From Sarcocystis neurona (Eukaryota; Apicomplexa; Conoidasida; Eucoccidiorida; Sarcocystidae), in contig KL647325.1 in NCBI GenBank assembly GCA_000727475.1, positions 609,719-673,718 of the forward strand: a DNA stretch of 64,000 bases, written 5' to 3'. This document shows, one piece after another, positions 46,801 to 58,800 of this stretch; position 1 is the stretch's first letter; the number at the start of each line of letters is the position of its first letter. The position numbers and the translations under genes were made by a program. A model generated the notes under the pieces. The model was not told where the DNA came from, ran no database searches, and worked only from the letters and a program-made list of their open reading frames with translations.

Positions 46801-49800
46801 CACGTCATAGTGAGTGGCAGTAACAGCAGCAGTTGAGGCGACAGCAGGAGCAGGAGCAACAGCAAGAAGAGCAACTCCCGTAGCAATCGCAGTACTGCGG
46901 GGTGGCTGCGCGCAGCAGGAGCCACAGCCACGGCTTTACCCACGGCTGAAGCCAGCAGCGCGTCCGGCAGCAGCAGCAGGAGTGGCGGGAGAATGAGTAG
47001 AAGTCCTCGGGTAGCGCCAGGGAGCAGCTGCAACTGCAAGATTAGCAGCAAGAGCAGCTGCAGAAAACGCAGATGCTGAACGCTTCTTGGCGCCAGTGGG
47101 GTACCGCTGATCTGGTTGCACGTGCTGTCGCTTTTCTGCTGAAGATTCTTTTGCTGCTGCGGCTGCACCGGTCTGCTGCCGTTGAAGATTCGCTGTTGCC
47201 GCGACTTGGGACGCTTGTGCTGCTGCTGTTGCTGCTGCGCCTGACGCATTTGTGGAGATGCCTGCGGCACTACTGCTACTCCCGAGACGGGTGCCTGTTG
47301 AAACGGGCGTTGCAGCTGGTGCTGCGAGCGAGACAGAGGTGCTACCGAGACTGCTGCCGCTGTCAGAGTTGTTGTTGCAGCTGGATTTGTTGGTCGGGCG
47401 CAGTTGCTGCGTCTGTCAACTGCTGCCGTAGCGGCCATCCGCGCCCCTGCTGCTGCCGCTTTTGCACCGGAAGACGCGTGTGTTGCTGATGTCGACGGCG
47501 TTGTTGCTGTTAATTGGGATCTGCGGCTGCTCTCGCTGCTCTTGCGTTCCTCGTCGCAACAACCGTAGCTGCTGCTCTCGCTGCTCCTGCGGGTTGCCGC
47601 TGCTCTCTCTCTGTGGTCGTCTGGGCGGCTGTGAGTTTTGCGGCTGCGCGACGTCCTGCTGGTGCTGCTCTTTCTCCTCCTTTGCTTCCTCCCCCTCTTA
47701 CTTCTGAACCTCGTGCCGCGTTTCTGCTACTGCCTGCTGCTGCTGCTCCTCCCGTCCTCCTCGTCTCCTATCTGCTGTCCCTCCACCAGTGTTGCTGCTC
47801 GCGCGTCTGCTCCTGCGTCTGCGTTGCCACCGTTTGCTGCTGTCTCTTCTGCTGTGTCTGCTTTTTTCGCAGCTGCTGAATCGGCCGACAAACTGCTGCG
47901 GAATGCTGCTAGAGGACTATGTGTGGCCGCAGAAGCTGTCGCTCGTGTCAACCTCAGTAGCAGGTGGCGTTGCTTCTCTGCCACCAGCGCGCGACAGTGT
48001 CTCGCTGCTGCCTGCTGCTGCTGCTTCGGCGGCGTCGGACTCTTCGACAACGGTGACGCTCGTGCCGCAGAAAGACGGCAGCAGCGGCCTGACGACGCCT
48101 TCTTCGACCGCGGCTGCAGCAGCAGAAGCCGTCGCGTCACCGCTGCGCGACGCAGGGACTGCGACAGCCTTCAGCAGCAGGAGCAGCAGCAACAGTCCTG
48201 CCGGAGGAGGAACCGCAGAAGCAGCAGGTGCAGCCGGCCTCGCGCAGCAGCAGCAGACAAGCGGCGCAGGAGGTGGTAAGGAGGAATGCGTGCCCGCCGC
48301 GTCAGCAGCAGCAGGAGGCGGGAAAGGGACTGCAGGCAACGGAGGGGGGGGGGGAGTACCAGCAGCTGCAGCAGCACCGCTGCCGAGTGGAAGTGCTCCT
48401 CCTGGAGTCTCTCCGGCTGCTCCTGCTGCGCCTGGGAGAAGTGCAACGGCGTCGCCAGCTGCTGCATGCGACGACGAAGATGTAGATCCGTGGCTGCACA
48501 CTCCGAGAGGCAGGCCTGTCTGCGTCAAAATTCTCGAGATTGACGTCAGGGCTGCATGCAGGCAGGTACGGAAAAAAGAGAAGAAGTACAAAAGTGTGAA
48601 GAAGAAAGAACGAAGAAAAGAAGAAGAAATGACGGGGGGAGGCCGTGAAGAAGGACGAGAAGCGGGCTGCTCGAGAGAAGTCTGCAGCAGCAAAAAAGAA
48701 AAGTAGACCACGTAGAGAGGACGTGAAAGGAGAAGAACGGCAGAAGGCAGGAGATCGAAGACAGAAGTAGGGAAGGGAATTCAGCCTGAAGAAGAGCGAA
48801 GGGGACAACATCATGAGGAAGGCGATTCACGTCGGCAGAGAGACGTAGTGGTGGACGCGAAAGGGACAGAAAGGGAAGAAAAGAAAGGACAGCAGAGGCC
48901 TTCCATTAAAAGAGAGAAGGAAAGGATGGGTGGTGTTTCCACGCCGCAGATGGGCACGCGAAGGGAACGCTGCTCGACGTAGTCGTGACGGGGTAGCATA
49001 CATACATACCTTGTAGATGTGTATGCGTATACGTGTACACACATATCTGCCCACATTCATACTTTTTAGCTCTATACATACATGTGTACGTATCTGTAAA
49101 TGCACATATATACATATATAATATACCTGTATGTATACATATGTATATATACTTGTATGCACATACATACATGTATATTCGTGCTTATTTATACGTATTC
49201 ATCTCTCTCCACGTATGTATATATATATAATTGTAAACATACAGCTGCACATATACAGGCGTATATACACATACATGTGCGTTGTTACACGTATTGATCT
49301 TTCTCTGTCTTCCTCTCTCTCTCTTCCTGTATATATATATATATATGTAGTTGTATATATATAACTCTACATATATATATACACGTGTCCGTCTTGACCA
49401 ATATAAAGTACATGTATGTATATATTGTAGCGAGGGGAGAATGACAAATATATGAATGATATATATAAGTATATGTGTGAGTAGTAAGTATTTACAATTA
49501 CAGAAGTGATATATATATATGTATGTGGATACGTATATGTGTGAGTAGTAAGCTTCCACATACGTGAATGATAAACAAGTGTTTGGGACCGTCCTGGTGC
49601 ATACATGTCACATGTATATATGTAGCCGCATTATTAAAGAGGGAATTTGCACATATGAGTATGTTTGTATCTCTGTGTGTGTCTGTGTATATATACGTAG
49701 AAAGACATGCGGGTGAAGCAGCTGAGGCGGTGTTAAACAACGAGGTGCATACGTTTTTGTGTGGGCGTGTCAAATTGCCTCTTTGCTGTCTTCTGCGGCT

Positions 49801-52800
49801 TTTCTCCTCGGTACACACATATATATGGGGTGTGTATATATATATGTAGTATATATATATCTGTGGGGTGTGTATATTTATATGGGGTATATATATATAT
49901 ATGGGTGTGTATGCATGTATGGGTACGTATGCATTAGGCTATACATACATATCTGGATGTATAAATATGTATGGGTGTGTATGCATATATGGGGATGTGT
50001 ATATATGAGTATACGTATATACATGAATATATGTATATATGTATGGGTATACATATATTTCTGGGGTATATATATATATGGGCCTACGTGTATACATGGG
50101 TCTGTATATATGCGGCCATACATGTATATCCGGATACATGTATATATATATATATGTGTATGGTTATACATATGTACGCGTGTGTATATATACACATATA
50201 TATTTATGGGTATATATATCTGTCTATAAATGTGTATATGATGGGGTTCTTTTCTTTTCCGTTTGTGTGGCGGTTGCTGGATTTTGTCTTCGTTTTCCGC
50301 CTGCCTGTCCCGCAGATTCGTCGTGCATACGTAGGTGCTTTTGTGACAACATATTTCCTTCGTCTGTCTACCTCTCGTCCGCCACACATATATGTGTGTG
50401 TGTGAATGTACGTATATATTATATAGATATATATATTTCTGCCTATCTGTGTATGTTGTGTATATGTATATACATATAGTGTCACACATGTCTCTATCTA
50501 TGTGTGTGTGTGTATGCATGTATTTGTCCGTTTCTCGTGGAGCCGCTGCTGGAGCAGGCGCTCCTGTTTTCTAACACAACGCCCTATGTGTGTACGGCCT
50601 GCAATTTCACATACTTCCCCTCTTTGAAGGTCACGTACTTTTCCACTGGAGTCCCTGTGTCTCTGCATGCCGCATCGCGTCCGTCCCCCCCTTCTAGTAT
50701 CTCGTCTCCCTTCCTGGACATCCGCAGCCACAAGTGCGTGTCCTCCTCCTGGCTACCCTCCTTCGGAGTGCGCCCACCGAGCAGAAGCGGCGTGTCTTTC
50801 TTTTCTGTCTCGGTGTAGACCTGCCGCGTAGACGCATTCTGCTCGGTCGCGTTGCTGCTGCTGCTGCTGTTGATGCAGGTGATATGCTGCGTGTGTTGGT
50901 ACATGGGAGTGGATCCTTCGCACGTGGTTCTCTTCCCGGAGCCGCCGTTGCTCTCCGACGCCTCGTTCGAGCCGGTGAGTCTGGACGCGCTGACGTACTA
51001 CCCGCCTTCAGGAGCAGCAGGGGGGGGAGGAGGGGGAGGCGAGTTTTACGAGCAGCAGCAGCAGCAACACCAGCAGGGTGCAGGAGCAGGGGGAGGAGCA
51101 GCAGCGGCGCGTCGACTGTTGGTCAGCGAGGCGTTCGCAAGACTCGAAAAGCGCGCAGTGTCCATGCGACTGGACAGACGTATTACTGCTCGCCCCAAAA
51201 CTTCGCTCTCTCTGTGTGGGCTGGGCAGCAGCGGCAGCACCGGCAGCGCCGGATGCGGTCTGCTGGGAGGGGGAGGTGGTGGTCTGCTGGTAGCAGGAGG
51301 AGGAGGAGGGGCCGTCGCCGCGGGTGGCGCCGGGGGGGTCGGCCCCGCAGCAACGGCAGCAGGAAACGCACCAGGAGGCCGGGGGGGGCGGAGTTGCTGC
51401 AGCAGCTGCGGGTGGCATTGGCGGCAGCAGCAGATACGCTGGAGGGCCGCTAACTGCTGCTGCTGCAAGGAACAGCGCGTCGCGTGTTTTCCACCTTGCG
51501 CTGTTGCCCCGTCACTACGCGCTCTGCTCGCGCATTATCGACCCAGACCTGCTGGCGTCTCGCCGGCTGCATGAGGAGCTGCAGCAGCTGCTGCTGACGC
51601 CGCCGACCTCTCCGGCGACGACGGCTGCCGCCACCTCCGTAGCAGCGGCAGTGTCACTGCGCAACAAAAGCGGAGGAGGAGGAGCAGGGGGGGGCGGCTC
51701 GGTCGCGCAGCCGCAACAGCAGCATCTACCTGCTCCGATGCAGCAGCAGCAGCAGCAGCCACTTGTCTTCCACTACGTCGTATTGCTGCTCAACCGACGC
51801 GTGGAGAGTTTCGGCTGCGTCGAGGGGCTGATTCGAGCCGCATGCCCGTACTCGGGCAGACCCCATACGGTCAAAGATTTGATTGTGGACGTGTTGGCTC
51901 GCATGCCTCCCCACCTCAAGCAGCAGCTCGTCGTCGAACGGCATCTTCTCCAGCAGCAACAGCAGCAGCAGCAGGCCAAGTGGGAGCAGCAGCAACAGCT
52001 GCAGCCCGTGAAGAGTGAGCAGCAGATGCTTGTGCAGCAGCAGCAGCAACAGCACGTCCCTGGGAGAGGTGGAGCGGACTCAGGCGTTGCGTCCGCCCGC
52101 AGCAGAAGCAGCCAAGACGAGCCGTACCTTGAAGCTGCTGCCGGTCCCGCTTCTCATCCTGCTGGTGCTGCGTCGCCTGCTGCTGCGGGGACGACAGCGT
52201 CTGGCCACGCCGCCGGAGCGGGGACGGGGCCTGCAGGTGGAGGCGAGGCGACGACGGCAGCAGACGCCTTCGCGCTGTATCACGCGGCGGGAGGAGGAAG
52301 GAAGAAAGCAGCAGAGAGCTGCAGCAGCGGCAGCAGCCCACCGGGAGTGTCCGACACAGTCCTAGCTGCGAGTCTGCGGCTGGCTCTGGGGAACGCCACA
52401 GCTGTGCAACCTCTCGATAAAAACCAGCAACTGCATGCGCTGCCTCTCTACTCTCACGCCGCCGGAAGCCTCGCCGCCGCAGCAGGAGGAACAAGTGCGT
52501 GCGGCAGCAGCGCCTTCGCCTCGGGGAGACGACAAGACGGGGCAGCTCCTCACAATCTTTTTGCCGTGCCGCTGCGGCTCGAGCTCGACTGGACCCCTGC
52601 CGAACGAGAAGGAATTGCTGAAGGCTCGCTCAAGGTACGTCGACCATCGCTCGAACGTGCGTGCCGCAGCGGCGGAACAGCCTGAGACTCGAAGCGCCTA
52701 CAGAAGGCGCTGCACCGCACCAGTCGGGAACGACATATATTTGTGATACGTATACGTAGGTGTATATATCTACTTGTGTATGTACATGGACATATATCTA

Positions 52801-55800
52801 CGTGTATATACATATGTATATACATATGTACACGTAGATATATATACATGAATATACACGTAGATATATATGTGTATGCATGTATACGTGTTCAGACGTA
52901 TAGATCGCCGTATATGTGCATGTATGGATACATGCAACTATATAGATATAGATATAGATAGATGGATAGATGCCCGTGTGCATGTATATGGTAAGACACC
53001 TCTGCGTGTGTCTGTGGGTATGAATGTCCACGTAGAAATTGGTGTAGAGAGAGTCGCGTGTCGCTGAAAAGACAGTGTATGCGCGCGGCAGTGTACGTCG
53101 AGGCGGGAAGATAGAGAGGTCCACGGACGTAGCGCGTTTCTCTATTCGAGAGATACGATAGTTGCTGTAGGTCTAACGGAAGGACGTGTCAGGAAGAGAC
53201 ATGCAGGCCATGCGTGCGCCTGCGCGAGAGGGCATGCAGGTCTCCCCTCACGAGAAGACGGCAGACGCAGCATCTGCGTCGTCGTCGCGGCTCGTGAGTA
53301 CGCCTGCTGCTTTCCTTCGAGCAGGCACACCAGCCCTGCTTCTGCAGAAGCGGAAAGGGTTTGGCAGGGATCTTCTGCTGCCGCTGATGCAGTTGCGCTG
53401 CGTGCACTGCCGCGCGAGAGAGAAGACTGTGCTGCCCTGCTGCGCCGGCCTCCCTGTTGCTGTTCTTGCCTGTCGTTTTCTGAGGGAAATTCTTGGGCGA
53501 CTTGTGCTGCCTGTCCGTTCTCTCTTCCGCGCGACCGCAGAAGGCGCGCGTTGCGTAACGAGCTGCACTGGGCGAAGACAGCAGGGGGGCGAAGCGGCTT
53601 CTGCATGTGGCCGTGTGTGTATGTACGTGTATACCCTAACCCCTCCCCCTACCCGCCCTCGCAAGAGACAGGAGAAGTCCTTCTCACATGACGGACGATG
53701 TGTCGGCGGGTGTCTCTGTCCCGCCCCGGGCTCAGACGTATACTGGGCGTAGTTTATATGTGTGTGGGTGGGGGCCGGCTGGCAGCAGAACCCGTGGGCT
53801 TCTCTCTCTGTGCCGCTGTCTGAGCCCGAGACGGGGAGGGCGCATGCACCCGCGCGCCGGAGGCAGCGGCTGCGGGGGAGCGAAGGCAACAGTCCAGCAG
53901 CAGGAATTAGAGCAGCAGCAGGAGCAGCAGCCATGCAAAACGACACAGAGAGAGACACACACACACAGATGGTTGTGAGAAGAGCGAGGAAGGCAGAGGC
54001 GAAGGACTCCAACAAGAGTAGGAGACACACACAGAAATGATTTTAAGCAGCCGGCAAGAGAAGAAATACTGCAAGGCGGCTGTGGAAGGCTTGCGTATGG
54101 AGTGCGCCGCAGCTTTTCTTCATTCTTTTCGCGCCTTCTCCTCCTCCTCTACCGGCGGCAGCGGCGGGCTGGAAGCTCTCACATCCATACACATATACAC
54201 ATACATATATATACGCACAGACACATACACATATACACTTACTTGTAAATATATATGTATATATATATGTGTATACAGACACATGCATATGTACGCATGC
54301 ATATATGTGTACACATACACACATGTACGCACATACACACATGTACACACATGCGTACGTATGTGTACATATATACATACACACGGCCACGCCGTCCCGA
54401 TGCCGAAGAAGAGCGGACTCATGCGCATGCCGCAGCCATGTGAAGATGCGTCTGCGCGGTGACTCTGCAGCGGCGGTTTCCCGTTTACGAGAGACAGCCG
54501 TCTCTGCTTGCAGTTGAGGAGACTGTTGAGTCCTCTCCTCTGAATTTATAAGTGTTCCCCTGAGTGCGTGTTGCAGCTTTGGAGCGACACATACGCGCCT
54601 TCATCCTGTTGAGGTCCGGAGGTCCTGTGTGCCTCCTATGTGCTTCAGCAATAATAGACGCGTGAAGACGCTGCACGCGTGTTTTTGTGGGGGAGGCGGG
54701 TTTGCTGCATGCAAGCGCAGGTCCGGAAAGGGACGGCACAGGTGTGCTGTGTATGCATCCACACGCGTCCTCTGCGGCACGATCGTGCTGCATGCGTGCA
54801 TTTGACCTTTCGTGGGCGGTACGAGGACGCTGGATGCATGCATACGACATCTCGTAGGCGGTACGAGCACGCGGCATGCATGCGTACGACATCTCGTGTC
54901 GGCGGTACAAATGTGCTGCATGCATGCATTAGACCTCTCGTAGGCGGCACAAGTGTGCGGCATGCGTGCGTGCGACCTCTCGTAGGCGGTACGGGTATGC
55001 TGGATGCATGCGTGCGACCTCTCGTAGGCGGTGCGAGTGTGCTGCATGCATGCACGCGTCCTCTGAGAGGTGGTATGAGTGTGGCATGTGCATGCACACG
55101 CATTTTCTCGTGGGCGGGACGAGTGGAATGCATGCGTGTGCGTTCCCTGCTGCTGTTGTGGCAGGTGTTGCAAGTGGCGCACCAGACTCCGACGGAAAGA
55201 GAGTACTTCGGCTACCCTTTTGAAATTCTTGTTGAAGTAAGTGCTGTTGTCCCTCCTCGAGAAAGGAGACAGTAGACGTTGCTTGCACAGAGAATATACG
55301 TATGTGTGAAGTGATGTTGCATGCACCTGCACGTCTCTCACGCGGCACACAGAGGAGAATTGGAGACGACGGCCATCCGATCATAGCTGGAGAAATGCTG
55401 TCTAATCATATATATATATATATATATGTGCGCGATTGTAGGTATGTATATATGTGTATTTGTGTGGGTATGTATATGTATGTGCATGTACGTGTATGTG
55501 TCATGTATGTTAATGCATGTGAATTTATATCTATATATGTGTATGTATGTATGTACGTATGTGTATATGTAATGTATGTATGTTACGTATGTATATATGT
55601 ACGTATGTATGTGTGTGTGTGTGTTATGTATATATGTTATGTATGTATGTATGTTACGTATGTATGTATATAAGGTATGTGTGGAATGTATGTATGCACG
55701 CACGCATGTATGCATGTACACATGTACTGTATGTGTGTATGTATGTATGTATATATATATATATATGTATGTGTCTGTGCATGTATATATGTAGATATAT

Positions 55801-58800
55801 GCATGTATATATGTATGTATATATCTGTATGTAAGTATGCGTATGTACGTGTATGTATGTATATATATATAGGTTTGTGTATGCCTCCACGTATATGTGT
55901 ACGCACATGTGTGTACCCCCATGTCTCTGGTTACGTTTGTCTCAGAAAAAGGGAGTTGCATGCGTCTTTGCACACCGCATTCAGGAAACGAACACAAAGC
56001 AGACATTTCTATAAATGTGTGAGACGTTTGCGGCAGGTTTCTGTCTCTCTCTGTGCGTCTCTTTTTCATCACGACTAGTAATGAGGTGTCTGCAGCAGGG
56101 AGAAGCTTTTGCGTGCTGTCTCTCTGCAGCCGTTGCATCCTTCTTGGAAGTTCACTTCTCCTCCCGCAGTCGCTTTTCTTCCGTTGCTGCTTCGCTTTCG
56201 TCGAACAGTTTCCCTTCTCTTCCCTGTGCCTTCCTTGCGATGGTTGGGCTACTTTCCTGTGATCGTTTTCCCTCGTGCACGGGGCAAGGAAGGCGCCTTT
56301 CTTCCGCCTTTTCTTCTTTGTTTTTAGCGGCTGTGACATTTCTTCCGGTTCTGACTCTCTGTTCGGCGACCTCTTTTTCTCACCAGCTGCGGGTCTCTTC
56401 TCTTCTTTTCGTTTTTTCCCCCTCTCTCTCTTGGGAGGGGGCGCGTCGTTCTACGGAGAGTTTTTGGTCTTCCTCAGCGTCCCTCTTCTTTGCTGTAGGT
56501 TGCATGCGCCCATCTTTTCCGGTTGTTCTCCCCTTGCTTTTCTCGTGTCTTCGCCTCTTGTTTGCTGCCCATTTCTCCTTGCGGACTCCTCTTGTCCTCC
56601 TAATCTCTCGTGCTTCCTTTTCGACTTCTCCTGTCTTCCTTTTTCTTCTTCTTTTAAATCGTCGTCATCAGCTCTCCTCGTCCTCTTTTTCGTCCTCCCC
56701 ATGGTCTTCCTCTCTTCTCTTCCTCCGTGAGTCTGACCCGGTCTTGAGCAGATTTCGTGTGTTCTCTCTTCCTTATTTTCCCTTTAGCCCGCAGACACGC
56801 TGACGGAAATAAAGAGAAAAGTCAAGGAGAAGCTGCAGCTCCCCAACAGCCTCTGGAGCAACATTTCCTTCTTTCAGTACACCGACTGCAACAGGTCAGC
56901 CAGGGTCAAAACGCATGCACGCATACAGCTCAGAGGTGTGCATGCAGCAGGAACGAACATAGTGAACGACGCCACATATTTTCCGCGCGCGCCACGTGCG
57001 ACGATGCACCGTTGGCAGAAATTCTTTGCCCGTAGACAGGACTTGGTGTGAGACAGACAGTCTGAGAAACGAGAGGGGAACAGCTGCTGCCGAACAAAGT
57101 ATACGGAAAAACAGCGGTGCTGCTGCGTCACTGCACGTGCAACGGGAGGAGAAAGAGGGAGTGCTCTACGCGGTAGTGAAGCAGCCGTCTTGCATTTGGG
57201 AAGGACGCAGGAGACGAAGAGAAAAGCTTCCTCCTGTGGTTTGCTATCCGAATAGGAAGGAGACATGCGGACCTGCTTAAAGGGTTTCTCGCGTTGTCGC
57301 AAGACGGGCTGCTACATGTACTTCAAGAGAAAAAGAAAAGGCGTTTTGTGTGTGGTCTGCTGCAGTGGTGGGGGGAACAGCCACGACTTAAGCAGGGGAG
57401 TGTCTGCATGCGTGTAGAGAGAGAGAAGGGTGTGCAGCGAGAGGGAAAGTGGGGAGTGGAAATCGGGCGCATGCACGAAGCATGAAGAAGAGCCAGAGAA
57501 ACGGAAGAAGACTTTCCGACGAACAGACCGCGGGAAAATGCGTTGTGCTCAGGCAAAGAGGAGTAGGTGGGAGGAGGAATGTATTTCTCCTGTCTGGGAG
57601 GTCTGTAGTGAGACAGGTGGTGGTCGTGAGCCTTGAGCCTCTTTTTACGCGTCTTAAATTATTTACGGCGGATGTTACTATGAAGTGCTTTTTACTTTTT
57701 GCATCCGTGCTGCATGCGAGGGGTACGAGCTACGGCTCTGGAAATGGTAACCTCCCTGCAGTCGATCATTAATTGGCGCCCACGCGTGTGAGAGCGAGAA
57801 GGCGAAAAAGAACCGTGCCTGCAGCAGTGGAGCAGGGAGGTCAGCACACGGGAAGATAAACGGAGGTGACGGCAGGCGCAGGTGGCCTTCTTTCCTTCTC
57901 CATAAGCGACACGGGCATGCAGGGGACACACACAGACGTCTGTGTGCGTGTGGCTGAGGACAGGGGAAAGTTATCGACTGCATGCGTGCAGGCGCATCTG
58001 TTTTGGGGGCTGGGGGGAAGACGCTGGCATGCACGTGTGCTCATGTGTGTGTGTGTCGCAGGGCGTGGAAGGGCGCCAGCGATCGCCTGGACTGGCAGAA
58101 GTACGACCGCATAACACTTATCGGTAAGTTCCCTGAAGAAGAAAAGTGACGGAGAAGGACGAAACAAACACAAAAGAAAAGTGTTTGTCGTTTGCGTGGC
58201 AGCAAGGAAAGCTGGTGAACACGCGCATGCATAAACTTGTCCACTTCACACGTGTGTCATCTACATGTGTACAGATGTGTACGCAAGTGACTCTGTACGT
58301 GCGAGCATACCTCCGCGTCATTTTGCCGGCGTATACGCTTGGGACTTCCGTGGAAAACTCGTATCCTACACGTACCACATATATGCCTGTATGTGCAGTT
58401 CTGTACTGCCTACCTACGCACTGCGTCTCGCCCCAGTGAGTCCTCTATGGAGGACTCCTATCGTGTACAGCTGCCACGTACACATGTCTATGTATGCACG
58501 TGTACGTCCTGGTGGTAGTGTCCCAGGTATAGTGTGTACCGGTATACTTCCTCCCCTCCCAGTGAAGATCTACGCACGTGGCCGTAGTGTGTGTACGTCT
58601 ACGGGCAGCAAAGGTGTCCGCGGGGGGACGGGAGAACACCAGCGCAACTGCTGCATGCACGTCCTGAAGACACGACGCATTCGGCACCGACGACATCACT
58701 GCGGAGGACAGGCGCGTCCCTCCTTCTCCCTCTTTGAAATTCCTGCACCGCGCCTTTGCAGCTGCGACTCTGTTGCTCTTTCCCTTGCTGCGCCTCCCTT

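Noticed and set aside
48827..50574. Many Tyr/Ile/Met/Cys/Val-rich open frames on both strands (also near 2.7, 4.9, 5.7, 6.4, 9.6, 34.4, 52.8, 54.3 and 55.6 kb)
   Set aside because: They are direct translations of TATA/GTAT microsatellites, which lack frequent stops; no family resemblance.
56015..56803. 262-codon Ser/Phe/Leu-rich + frame
   Set aside because: Pyrimidine-rich 3' part of intron 15; the real exon begins at 56788 in another frame.
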